Of a stretch of 7,492 nucleotides of DNA, positions 1 through 6,365 are shown in pieces; the first letter of the stretch is position 1; every line of letters starts with the position of its first letter. The stretch covers positions 1-7,492 of the forward strand of contig CALIQO010000437.1 in the NCBI GenBank assembly GCA_938044055.1, in the 5' to 3' direction. The translations under genes were made by a program, and so were the position numbers. Source of the stretch: an uncultured Saprospiraceae bacterium (lineage in GTDB: Bacteria > Bacteroidota > Bacteroidia > Chitinophagales > Saprospiraceae). Under the pieces are notes generated by a model, which was not told where the DNA came from, did not search any database, and saw only the letters and a program-made list of their open reading frames with translations.

Positions 1-456
1 AGTCAATGAATCTACGTCCACCATTGTTATCCTAGGAAAGCTCTTACCGATTATTTCTTTTTTTGCTTCTACATATTTTACAATCTCCATAACCTGACGG
101 CCGTAAGGGCTATGGTATTCTAATTCATCGTATTCCTCATGCAGGAGATAAATCTCTTCTTCTGAAAATGGGGAGTGCACCATCTGTTGGAAAATAAGAT
201 CTGGAGATACTTTACCGATCTGAGATTGGATGTACTTCTTTTTCTCTTCTTGAATATTTATTTCTTCTGATGTTAGGTCTCTCCCTACATGATTTAAAGA
301 CCATTCACCATATAAGTGGTTGGTCGGTTCCTCTGAAGGATGGCCAATCATGTGGTTATACGTTGCAATTTTATGCAAAAACTCATTATCTGTCTGAGCA
401 TCTACATTCTTGACAAGCGTAAGAAAAATTAATAATATGGTAACGGTTTTAATCAA
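1..456 (-). CDS. Secreted thioredoxin/peroxiredoxin-like protein, N-terminal part (cut by window edge)
   Basis: The 152 codons are open to the left edge, so the C-terminus is missing. I chose the TTG at 456-454 because an in-frame stop lies just upstream, the first in-frame ATG is only codon 36, and TTG gives a clean signal peptide: MIK, a hydrophobic stretch (residues 4-15), then NVDA before Q21, a signal peptidase I-type site. A polar helical region follows, with S116-P117-Y118-G119 before a helix. 'IGKSFPRITMVDVDS' (136-150) resembles the start of AhpC/TSA-type thioredoxin domains ('G..aPdf.l.d.dG') in Bacteroidota periplasmic TlpA-like proteins. The catalytic CxxC would lie beyond the edge, so redox activity cannot be judged. 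If the family is right, it acts as an envelope thiol-disulfide or peroxide-handling protein. It lies 370 bp downstream of the EEP-like gene on the same strand and probably has its own promoter. No Shine-Dalgarno site is visible. Confidence 0.62.
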   Translation of the reverse strand, partial: MIKTVTILLIFLTLVKNVDAQTDNEFLHKIATYNHMIGHPSEEPTNHLYGEWSLNHVGRDLTSEEINIQEEKKKYIQSQIGKVSPDLIFQQMVHSPFSEEEIYLLHEEYDELEYHSPYGRQVMEIVKYVEAKKEIIGKSFPRITMVDVDSLT

Positions 457-826
457 TTGTCTATTTAATCTCTAATGAATAGAATTCTTGATTAGTAGGA
501 ATAGGAATAAGCTCTATAAAACGTCGGTTAATGTCTGGCTTTCCTTTTTTGGTTTCTTGTGGTTATAGAGCTTATCACTAGTAATTCTAATTGCTATAGA
601 ATGATCCTAATGATAATCAAAAATCAATATAAAAGTGGCAGGAAACTTCTTCCCTAACCCTTACAATGCATTAAAGTCACAATATTTATACCACTTCGCC
701 ATATAAAAAAGCAAAAAGGCAAAACATCTTACAATTCACAACTTACTAAATGTAAAGAATCTTACGCATAAATAGGTCATGATTTAAGTTAAAAGGAGCT
801 TCTTCTGGATCTAGGAGACCAAATGT
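457..826. other. Non-coding spacer between EEP-like gene and thioredoxin-like gene
   Basis: This 370-bp stretch is AT-rich and I see no credible gene in it on either strand. Its one strong feature is the inverted repeat at 507-575. It should carry the transcription end of the EEP-like gene and the promoter of the thioredoxin-like gene, both on the minus strand. I found no hairpin-plus-U-tract terminator and no clean TAnnTTTG promoter box. The nearest match is TAcaTTTa on the minus strand around 750, too imperfect and too far from the TTG start to call. Confidence 0.6.
507..575. repeat. 13-bp perfect inverted repeat with 43-nt spacer
   Basis: ATAAGCTCTATAA (507-519) is the exact reverse complement of TTATAGAGCTTAT (563-575). 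The 43 bases between hold a T6 run (545-550 on the plus strand). Short AGAATT (481-486) and AATTCT (583-588) lie outside the arms as an offset second pair. Transcribed from the minus strand, the element would form a long stem about 50 nt before the TTG start of the thioredoxin-like gene, so it could be a 5'-leader structure, a processed terminator-like stem, or a small palindromic element. There is no U-tract directly after either arm and no target-site duplication, so I do not call it a terminator or transposon. Confidence 0.75.
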
Positions 827-1750
827 CTAAGGGTTGATAATCTGGTAATTCCCTAGTATTCCTACTTTTCTATCCTCCATATCAAGAACTTCTGAGAATT
901 CAATACACTCTAAAGATTCTGAGTGAAAAATATGATCTAGCGGGATATCTAAGTTTGTAACCGTTGTATTCCTGCGACTATTGACCAGGTTGTTATCGTT
1001 TCTAAATGTTCTAACCCTATTAGACCAATATACGTCATTGAATTCCCCTACAACCATATGCGGAAAATTAGAAGCAGATAAAATGGTATTCATGGCAGAA
1101 AGTTGCTTTTCTGCAATTCCTTCAGAATAAGCATCTAATGGTGGAGATACATACGTACTTACCAGTTCTATGGTTTCATGACCAGCAGGCACGCCGAAAC
1201 AGATAATGGGGATTCCAGATACATAACTGGTATCTATATGATCGAAAGGTTCCTTAGAATACACCGATAACCCAAATGGGTCAATACGCATGATATCTAT
1301 ACCGTATGGATGAGAATCAACCACAACAGAATCTAGGATTTCTTTCCATACTGGTGTATATTCCTGAAAAGACAATACATCAGAATTCGTATCATTTAAA
1401 ATGGCAGAAAGCTTTCTCACATCTGGTTCTAAACTGGACAAGTTAAAATGTGCTACACTTATATGGGCTTCTGTATTGACCTCCGGCATAACCAGATTGC
1501 TGTTAGAGTTGTTCTTAAGAAACAAGCACAGAATCGCAGCTCCTAAAAGAGATGAAAACATCAGACGCTTAGCATCGATGATTAAAAACATCATAGCTAG
1601 TAATATGAATAAAAATATGATCTGTAATGAATAGACACTTAATCCTTCCATAATGGAAAAACCCATCGGATAAATCATACCTATGGAAAACAAAATAAGT
1701 AAGGCTGAAATAAATAACGAAGTCTTTTTGTAATATTTTTCTAGCTCCAT
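827..1750 (-). CDS. Three-TM membrane protein with an endonuclease/exonuclease/phosphatase (EEP) domain, probably catalytically impaired
   Basis: The 307-aa protein has three hydrophobic helices (about 11-30, 40-58, 62-78) and then an EEP (DNase I/ExoIII-like) domain from about 95 to the end. Positive charges at K5, K8-K9 and K61-R62 suggest the EEP domain faces the periplasm. EEP landmarks in order: HFNL with N103, SFQE with E130, 'DPFGLSVYSK' (157-166), VGEFN (234-238), and LDHIF with D272. Several positions that are usually catalytic differ: the GDFN Asp is E236, the 'vHl.PP' His is Y200 in STYVSPP, and the terminal SDH is G300-N301-Y302. Five residues then end the protein. The family cleaves phosphodiester or phosphomonoester bonds with a divalent metal; here activity is doubtful. 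It starts 33 bp after the lamin-tail gene and is probably co-transcribed with it. The fold call is firm; the inactivity call is inference from motif alignment by eye. Confidence 0.85.
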   Translation of the reverse strand: MELEKYYKKTSLFISALLILFSIGMIYPMGFSIMEGLSVYSLQIIFLFILLAMMFLIIDAKRLMFSSLLGAAILCLFLKNNSNSNLVMPEVNTEAHISVAHFNLSSLEPDVRKLSAILNDTNSDVLSFQEYTPVWKEILDSVVVDSHPYGIDIMRIDPFGLSVYSKEPFDHIDTSYVSGIPIICFGVPAGHETIELVSTYVSPPLDAYSEGIAEKQLSAMNTILSASNFPHMVVGEFNDVYWSNRVRTFRNDNNLVNSRRNTTVTNLDIPLDHIFHSESLECIEFSEVLDMEDRKVGILGNYQIINP

Positions 1751-1758
1751 GCTAATTG

Positions 1759-1766
1759 CAAATGTA
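1759..1766 (-). promoter_or_regulatory. Candidate Bacteroidota -7 box (TACATTTG) before the EEP-like gene
   Basis: The minus strand reads TACATTTG, an exact match to the Bacteroidota -7 consensus TAnnTTTG, in the 33-bp gap between the lamin-tail stop and the EEP ATG. It ends only 8 bases before the start codon, so a transcript from it would be nearly leaderless. No clear -33 TTG is correctly spaced upstream. In AT-rich DNA such matches arise by chance, and simple read-through from the upstream gene is the alternative. Confidence 0.2.
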
Positions 1767-1783
1767 CGCTAAAATCTGTGTCA

Positions 1784-3544
1784 TCAGAAATCTTTAACCA
1801 ATACACACGCCATTTTCTTGTTTCTCTGAAAGCCGTTGCTATTAAATACTTCGATCTGGAGGATATATATACCCATTCTAGCGAGACTTCCTTCGTCATT
1901 GCTACCATCCCATGTAAGAAAACCATCACTATCGATAGTTACATTATTAACCAGATCCTTGATAAGATGTCCTTGATCATTAAAAACACGTGCGCGAGCT
2001 AGTAGACCATTTTCTTCAATGTTGAAATCAATAACTAACTGGTCATCTACGCCATCACCATCTGGTGTAAAAACCTCACTCCTGAGAGATATGTCTTCAG
2101 TGCCCATTATGGATTCTATGAAAGAAGCATTCTTATATCCTGGTGTAGCGAATCCAGTAACAGATACTCCAGACAACCAGTTTCCTGGATCGTCACTAGA
2201 AGCATCAGGACTTATTCTCTCTAGGCTTACACCTTCTGTGTCTCTCAATAAAGCATTATGGTAATCTTCTTGATAATCGTATGAGTCAATTACTTGACCA
2301 TCCCACAAGAGTGATACATTGCCTTCATCATTATTGAACGCTGGCAGCGCTGTTATTATAATATTAGCACCTAAAGGGGGATCATATATCTCCTCAAGTT
2401 GCCTCTTGTCTTGTGTCAATGCTATAATTTCTCCTGGAAGGAGGGAAACATCTACATCTATAATTCTCGATTCTTCTCTCTGAGCATTCTGTATTTCTAC
2501 CCCTGCAAGATTTAGAATCTTGTCCGATCTATTAATTATTTCCACGAAGTCTTCACCTTGGGTGAATGGGTCGAACAATATCTCATTAATAACGAGATCA
2601 CTTGGAGATGGACCTACTGAAATTACAATATTAGGTACTTCACCATTGGCAACATTACCATTTCTATCAGTTACTCCACTAAAAGTAAGCACATAAGTAG
2701 GGCCGCTTTCTATTGAATTTTCGAATAATAATTCTACACAATTGTCGACAACACTGGCCGATAGAGCCATTCCTACCCCATTATCTAAAGAATAATTCAT
2801 AGCCTCACCACTTCCTTCTTCTGCAAGAATTTCATCAAAGCACAATTCAATCATATCTTCAGAAAGGACGCGTGAACTTGTTAATTGTGGCGGTGTAATA
2901 TCCTCTTCATATGGTATTGCGATAACGTCATCGAAGAAAAAAGCACTACTCCTTGAAGAGGTATAGATACATTCTATTCCTATTCTGCTCAAGGCAAATG
3001 TTTCAGATCCGGTAAAACTTCCTTCAGGTTCTAAAAATCCACTTCCATAATCTGTATAAACTGTGTACTGAGCACTTATTTTCTCTATTCTTACTCTGAC
3101 CATAGCTGGGTCAGTTCCTACTCCGCCAGTTTTTCCGGAAAACGAGACTTCTGTATTTCCAGCATTAAAAAAACCAATGTTAACTGGATCGTCGCTTCCG
3201 GTCTTGCCGATGCTTATTCCTATTCCATTGCCCGTCTCCTTATTCATGCCTTCAGAAAAAAACAAAATGTTCGTCCTATTGCTAGAAGATGGGGAGAAAT
3301 CAAGAAAGATATCCACTTCCATTGTAAAATCTCCAGACAATGCGACAGGTGTAGTTATTAGAGAGGTTCCAGAACCTTCTGTATTTAACTGCAATTCGTT
3401 GTTGTCATTGATCATGAAATCGCTGACATCACCTTCCCACACGGATAAATCACCATCAAAATTCTCTACAATTTGAGCAGTTACAAGCCCATATAAGAGT
3501 AAAAAAGAGGTTGCGAAAATCGTCTTTAAAATCGGTATATGCAT
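1784..3544 (-). CDS. Secreted multidomain lamin-tail-domain (LTD) protein with FlgD-like C-terminal Ig domain
   Basis: The 586-aa exported protein has a signal peptide at residues 1-23 (MHIPILK, hydrophobic core, VTA before Q24). Residues 25-212 look like a LamG/concanavalin-type beta-sandwich ('VENFDGDLSVWEGD'; 'FFFDDVIAIPY' at the end). Residues 216-310 resemble an SbsA-type bacterial Ig domain (TPPQL, 'YVLTFSGVTDRNGN'). Residues 316-475 are a lamin tail domain ('LVINEILFDP', 'EDFVEIINRSDKILNLAGVEI', and the closing 'TPGYKN'). Residues 490-586 match FlgD-like/gliding-type C-terminal modules ('VFTPDGDGVDD', WDGSNDEG, GIYILQIEVFN), which could be a type IX secretion signal or a structural Ig. 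A likely role is surface or extracellular adhesion or scaffolding; no catalytic site is seen. The frame stays open upstream, but that would add 44 residues before the signal peptide and overlap asd, so I start at the ATG at 3544. The EEP-like gene follows after 33 bp. Confidence 0.85.
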   Translation of the reverse strand: MHIPILKTIFATSFLLLYGLVTAQIVENFDGDLSVWEGDVSDFMINDNNELQLNTEGSGTSLITTPVALSGDFTMEVDIFLDFSPSSSNRTNILFFSEGMNKETGNGIGISIGKTGSDDPVNIGFFNAGNTEVSFSGKTGGVGTDPAMVRVRIEKISAQYTVYTDYGSGFLEPEGSFTGSETFALSRIGIECIYTSSRSSAFFFDDVIAIPYEEDITPPQLTSSRVLSEDMIELCFDEILAEEGSGEAMNYSLDNGVGMALSASVVDNCVELLFENSIESGPTYVLTFSGVTDRNGNVANGEVPNIVISVGPSPSDLVINEILFDPFTQGEDFVEIINRSDKILNLAGVEIQNAQREESRIIDVDVSLLPGEIIALTQDKRQLEEIYDPPLGANIIITALPAFNNDEGNVSLLWDGQVIDSYDYQEDYHNALLRDTEGVSLERISPDASSDDPGNWLSGVSVTGFATPGYKNASFIESIMGTEDISLRSEVFTPDGDGVDDQLVIDFNIEENGLLARARVFNDQGHLIKDLVNNVTIDSDGFLTWDGSNDEGSLARMGIYILQIEVFNSNGFQRNKKMACVLVKDF

Positions 3545-3608
3545 ACGACAATTCAATACTTTAATAATTGAAGTTGTAAAATAAAGGTAATCATTTACTT
3601 GATAGCTA

Positions 3609-3616
3609 TATATTTG
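3609..3616 (+). promoter_or_regulatory. Candidate -7 promoter box (TATATTTG) for asd
   Basis: TATATTTG fits the Bacteroidota -7 consensus TAnnTTTG and ends 34 bases before the asd ATG, which would give a leader of roughly 25-30 nt. The expected -33 TTG position (about 3583-3590) has no match; the TTGs at 3574 and 3599 are at the wrong distance. The site lies in the 106-bp divergent spacer (3545-3650), which must also hold the promoter of the lamin-tail gene; for that direction I see no good box. There is no Shine-Dalgarno site before asd, only an A-rich leader as is usual in this phylum. Confidence 0.35.
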
Positions 3617-3650
3617 CTGTTCATTATCAATATCAGAAAAATAAATTATT

Positions 3651-4661
3651 ATGAAACTTGCCGTAGTAGGAGTCACCGGACTGGTAGGATCAGTCCTTCT
3701 TGAAGTCCTAGAAGAAACCCAACTTCCTTATGATACATTCATCCCAGTAGCTTCTCCTAGGTCTGTAGGAAAAGAAATACTTCTTAATGGGAAAAAACAT
3801 ACCGTAGTAGGAATGGAAAAAGCCATAGAGATGAAACCCGATATCGCTATATTCTCAGCAGGAGGTTCGACATCGAAAGAGTATGCTCCCAGATTCGCAG
3901 AGGTAGGAACGATAGTAATTGATAATTCTTCAGCATGGAGAATGGACCCAACTAAGAAACTGGTTGTACCAGAGATCAACGCATCTCTGCTTACAGAAAC
4001 AGATAAAATCATCGCTAATCCTAATTGTTCAACTATCCAGATGGTGGCAACAATGGCACCATTGCACAAGAAATATGGCATTAAGAGATTAGTCATATCT
4101 ACGTATCAGTCATATACAGGAACTGGTGTAAAAGCTGTTGACCAATACGAAAAAGAAAAAGAGGGACAATCTGTGGAATCCCCAGCTTATCCCCACCCTA
4201 TTTTCGAGAACTGCCTACCTCACTGTGATGTATTCTACGACAATGGTTATACAAGAGAAGAACTTAAACTTGTACACGAGACGAGAAAAATTCTCAACGA
4301 TGACAATATTGCTATCACGGCGACCGCAGTCCGAGTACCTGTCAATGGTGGACACTCGGAATCAGTTAATGTAGAGTTTAAATCAGCCTATAATATAGAC
4401 GAATTAAGAACCTTACTTTCAGATACAGAAGGCATCGTCATCCAAGATGAACCAAGCAAGAATGTATATCCTATGCCACTTATGGCTAAAAATAAAAATG
4501 AAGTATTTGTCGGTAGAATAAGAAGAGATGAATCTATAGAAAATGGGTTAAACCTTTGGATAGTAGCAGATAATTTAAGAAAAGGAGCAGCGACCAATGC
4601 AGTACAGATTGCTGAATATCTGGTAAAAAACAAAATGGTGGGAGCAGTTCCCTCTTTATAA
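3651..4661 (+). CDS. asd: Aspartate-semialdehyde dehydrogenase
   Basis: This cytoplasmic enzyme (EC 1.2.1.11) reduces L-aspartyl-4-phosphate with NADPH to L-aspartate-4-semialdehyde, the branch point to lysine/diaminopimelate, threonine, methionine and isoleucine. The 336-aa length is normal for the family. Residues 1-16 form the Rossmann nucleotide-binding start ('KLAVVGVTGLVGSVL', with V in place of the commoner Ala in GATG). 'SAGGSTSKEYAP' (69-80) and 'VIDNSSAWRMD' (89-99) are family signatures. The catalytic Cys is C126 in 'NPNCSTIQM', Q153 lies in STYQS, E210 in KLVHET, and the active-site His is H235 in 'RVPVNGGHSESV'. The C-terminus has the usual 'WIVADNLRKGAATNAVQIAE' (303-322). All key residues are intact. 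It is divergent from the lamin-tail gene and lies 126 bp before the coiled-coil gene on the same strand, so co-transcription is possible. Confidence 0.97.
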   Translation: MKLAVVGVTGLVGSVLLEVLEETQLPYDTFIPVASPRSVGKEILLNGKKHTVVGMEKAIEMKPDIAIFSAGGSTSKEYAPRFAEVGTIVIDNSSAWRMDPTKKLVVPEINASLLTETDKIIANPNCSTIQMVATMAPLHKKYGIKRLVISTYQSYTGTGVKAVDQYEKEKEGQSVESPAYPHPIFENCLPHCDVFYDNGYTREELKLVHETRKILNDDNIAITATAVRVPVNGGHSESVNVEFKSAYNIDELRTLLSDTEGIVIQDEPSKNVYPMPLMAKNKNEVFVGRIRRDESIENGLNLWIVADNLRKGAATNAVQIAEYLVKNKMVGAVPSL

Positions 4662-4670
4662 TCGTTGTTA

Positions 4671-4686
4671 CTATAGTTAACTATAG
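4671..4686. repeat. 16-bp perfect palindrome just after asd
   Basis: CTATAGTTAACTATAG is fully self-complementary across 8+8 bases and begins 9 bp after the asd stop. With no loop it reads better as a protein-binding site on DNA than as an RNA hairpin. It could be an operator for the downstream coiled-coil gene, or part of a bipartite transcription-end structure together with the hairpin at 4693-4714. Its partner protein is unknown. Confidence 0.5.
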
Positions 4687-4692
4687 CATGTA

Positions 4693-4714
4693 TGAGTAAA
4701 CTTTTCATTACTCA
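4693..4714 (+). other. Hairpin in the asd/coiled-coil spacer
   Basis: TGAGTAA (4693-4699) and TTACTCA (4708-4714) form a 7-bp stem around the 8-nt loop ACTTTTCA. ATGT (4688-4691) and ACAT (4718-4721) can extend it past a small asymmetric internal loop. No U-tract follows, so it is at best a weak or processed terminator for asd; an mRNA-stabilising stem or a protein site is equally possible. The rest of the 4662-4787 spacer holds no recognisable promoter box. Confidence 0.4.
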
Positions 4715-4787
4715 CAGACATTATAACAGATTAAAAGCGTACAGCTGACCGAGTGCAGAGAAATCTCCACTTAACACGACACAACAG

Positions 4788-6269
4788 ATGAAGAAACGAA
4801 TCGTATTATGGGGCGCCGATAAAGATGACAAAAAAATCTTACTGGCCCTAGAACTTCTAGACAAGGAAAATAAAGTAAACCTTTACACTTTTCCAGAAGT
4901 AGTCGCTACAGAATTATTCTATAATATGATGATGGAACAATGGAGAGAAGGCCGTGATCTAGATTTTCCAGAAAACCATCAATTAGTAGAACGAAACCTT
5001 TCTATAGCAGAAGACCTCTTACCTGAGGATATTAAAGTTGATAGAACAGACCTTATAAATCGAGCTAAAACAGAATGGCATTTCGTCGTCTTATCCTCCC
5101 GATTATATCAGATGTATAAATCAGAACTCGATGACATCTACGATCGAGTCGATCAGATGGATGAATTCAGTGAAGGCGTATGGGAAGAGATTAAAGGATT
5201 CTGGGATAAGGTTCAGAGTCAAGCTAAAGAAAAAAATCTTTTTCGAGAACATGCCACTGCCCTTAAAGACAAAACCAACGAAATCTTCAATAAACTAAAA
5301 GAGCTTAGAAAAGCGCTAGAAAAACAATTTCGTGATCAATCTAAAGAACGAGCACAAGTATTCTATGATAAATTGAATACTATAGAAGAAAAAATAGAGA
5401 AAGGACTGGGATTGAAACCTATATTCGAAGAATTAAAGAAAGTTCAGTCTGAATTCAAGAATGGAGACTTCGCAAGAAAAGAAAACCGGGAATTGTGGAA
5501 TAGAATCGATGCTTTATTCAAGGTTGTTAAAGAAAAAAGATTCGGTAGCGAAGGAGAACAGAAGAAAAAGTCTCAATCCAGAATAGACGGTCGTCTTACT
5601 GGTCTACATGGAGCCATCGATAGAATGGAAAAATCTATAGCCCGCGATCGCAAAGAAATGGATTTCCAGAAAACACGGATAGATCGCACCGATGGCCAAC
5701 TAGAAGCGCAGATTCGTCAAGCTAAAATGATGATGATAGAGCAACGAATCGCTTCGAAAGACATTAAGCTTCAAGACATGTACAAGACCCGTACAGAACT
5801 AGAAAAGAAAAAAGAAGTAGAGGTTAAAAAAGCAGCAGCAAGAGCTGAAAAGGCTGAAATAAAAGAAAAGCAGAAAGAAGTAAAAGCGAAAATTGAAGCC
5901 GAAATCGCTGAGAAAACGAAAGTGAAAGACACCGAAGCAGATCAGCTTAAGCATGCCGCAGAAGAAATCAATGAATCTAAAAACCGATCTAAAGCATCTA
6001 AAGCTGTAGATAACATCATAGATAGTATTGAAGATACCATCGAAGATGCCGTGGATACTGTAAAAGCAGTTGCTGCCGTGATTTCTGATAAAATAGAAGA
6101 TGTTATCGAAGAAGTCGTCGGTGATGTTGACACTCCTGCTGCTGAGACTGATTCGAAAAAGGAAACAGAATCCGCACCAGAGGTTACTCCAGAAGAAGAT
6201 ATCACCAGCATTCCGATAGCTGGAACCTTAGACCTTGATGATAATCCAGCGGCATCTGAAGAAGAATAA
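4788..6269 (+). CDS. Uncharacterised 493-aa coiled-coil protein with DUF349-like segments
   Basis: I recognise no characterised family. The protein has no signal peptide and no TM helix, so it is probably cytoplasmic. Residues 1-110 look globular, alpha/beta ('KKRIVLWGADKDDKKILLAL', 'EWHFVVLSSRLYQMY'). Residues about 130-175 and 205-255 resemble two helical DUF349-type repeats; the second is clearer (IFEELKKVQSEFKNG, ELWNRIDALFKVVKEKRFG). Residues 262-400 are highly charged coiled coil, very rich in K and E. Residues 403-446 form an alternating hydrophobic/acidic amphipathic helix (DNIIDSIEDTIEDAVDTV and on), and 447-493 is an acidic, low-complexity, probably disordered tail ending EEE. DUF349 proteins are functionally poorly known. 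The ATG start has no Shine-Dalgarno site. The neighbours give no functional clue: asd lies 126 bp upstream and a glycosyltransferase 96 bp downstream. A structural, scaffold or nucleic-acid-binding role is only speculation. Confidence 0.8.
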   Translation: MKKRIVLWGADKDDKKILLALELLDKENKVNLYTFPEVVATELFYNMMMEQWREGRDLDFPENHQLVERNLSIAEDLLPEDIKVDRTDLINRAKTEWHFVVLSSRLYQMYKSELDDIYDRVDQMDEFSEGVWEEIKGFWDKVQSQAKEKNLFREHATALKDKTNEIFNKLKELRKALEKQFRDQSKERAQVFYDKLNTIEEKIEKGLGLKPIFEELKKVQSEFKNGDFARKENRELWNRIDALFKVVKEKRFGSEGEQKKKSQSRIDGRLTGLHGAIDRMEKSIARDRKEMDFQKTRIDRTDGQLEAQIRQAKMMMIEQRIASKDIKLQDMYKTRTELEKKKEVEVKKAAARAEKAEIKEKQKEVKAKIEAEIAEKTKVKDTEADQLKHAAEEINESKNRSKASKAVDNIIDSIEDTIEDAVDTVKAVAAVISDKIEDVIEEVVGDVDTPAAETDSKKETESAPEVTPEEDITSIPIAGTLDLDDNPAASEEE

Positions 6270-6300
6270 TACCTTCTCTAGCAACATTCTGGCTGATGAT

Positions 6301-6327
6301 GTGATTTAAAACATATTACTAAATCAC
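6301..6327 (+). other. 8-bp perfect hairpin after the coiled-coil gene
   Basis: GTGATTTA (6301-6308) and TAAATCAC (6320-6327) pair perfectly around an 11-nt loop, 31 bp after the coiled-coil stop codon. There is no U-tract after it. Its position fits a weak transcription end or 3' mRNA-stabilising stem between the coiled-coil gene and the glycosyltransferase gene. Confidence 0.4.
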
Positions 6328-6329
6328 TT

Positions 6330-6345
6330 CAATAATGTATTATTG
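6330..6345. repeat. Near-perfect 16-bp palindrome upstream of the glycosyltransferase
   Basis: CAATAAT (6330-6336) and ATTATTG (6339-6345) are exact reverse complements separated by GT. The site lies 20 bp before the GTG start, just upstream of the ribosome binding site, a plausible operator position. It is AT-rich and could also be chance. It does not share sequence with the palindrome after asd. Confidence 0.35.
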
Positions 6346-6350
6346 CATGG

Positions 6351-6358
6351 AGAAGGAA
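6351..6358 (+). promoter_or_regulatory. Shine-Dalgarno-like site that fixes the GTG start
   Basis: AGAAGGAA is purine-rich with an AAGGA core, ending 7 bases before the GTG at 6366. It is the only clear Shine-Dalgarno-like site before a gene in the window and supports GTG as the glycosyltransferase start, since the first in-frame ATG (codon 51) would remove the first TM helix and the catalytic-type Asp-Glu pair. Confidence 0.5.
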
Positions 6359-6365
6359 ATAACAC

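Noticed and set aside
634..697. AAGTGG...CCACTT pair in the left spacer as a possible stem
   Set aside because: Only 6 bp with about 50 bases between; expected by chance in a spacer of this size.
687..735. Possible terminator for the EEP-like gene (T-runs on the minus strand around 701-718)
   Set aside because: The T-runs are not preceded by a stem; only GCC/GGC pairing is available.
3545..3676. 44-codon upstream extension of the lamin-tail gene, beginning MTPTTASF
   Set aside because: It would overlap the start of asd, bury the signal peptide internally and use up the whole divergent promoter spacer. The ATG at 3544 gives a proper signal peptide.
3728..4096. 122-codon minus-strand ORF inside asd
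   Set aside because: Antisense to a well-conserved enzyme gene and with no recognisable protein features.
5942..6211. Serine-rich minus-strand ORF of 89 codons
   Set aside because: Its composition is the antisense of the GAA/GAT-rich acidic end of the coiled-coil gene; a shadow.
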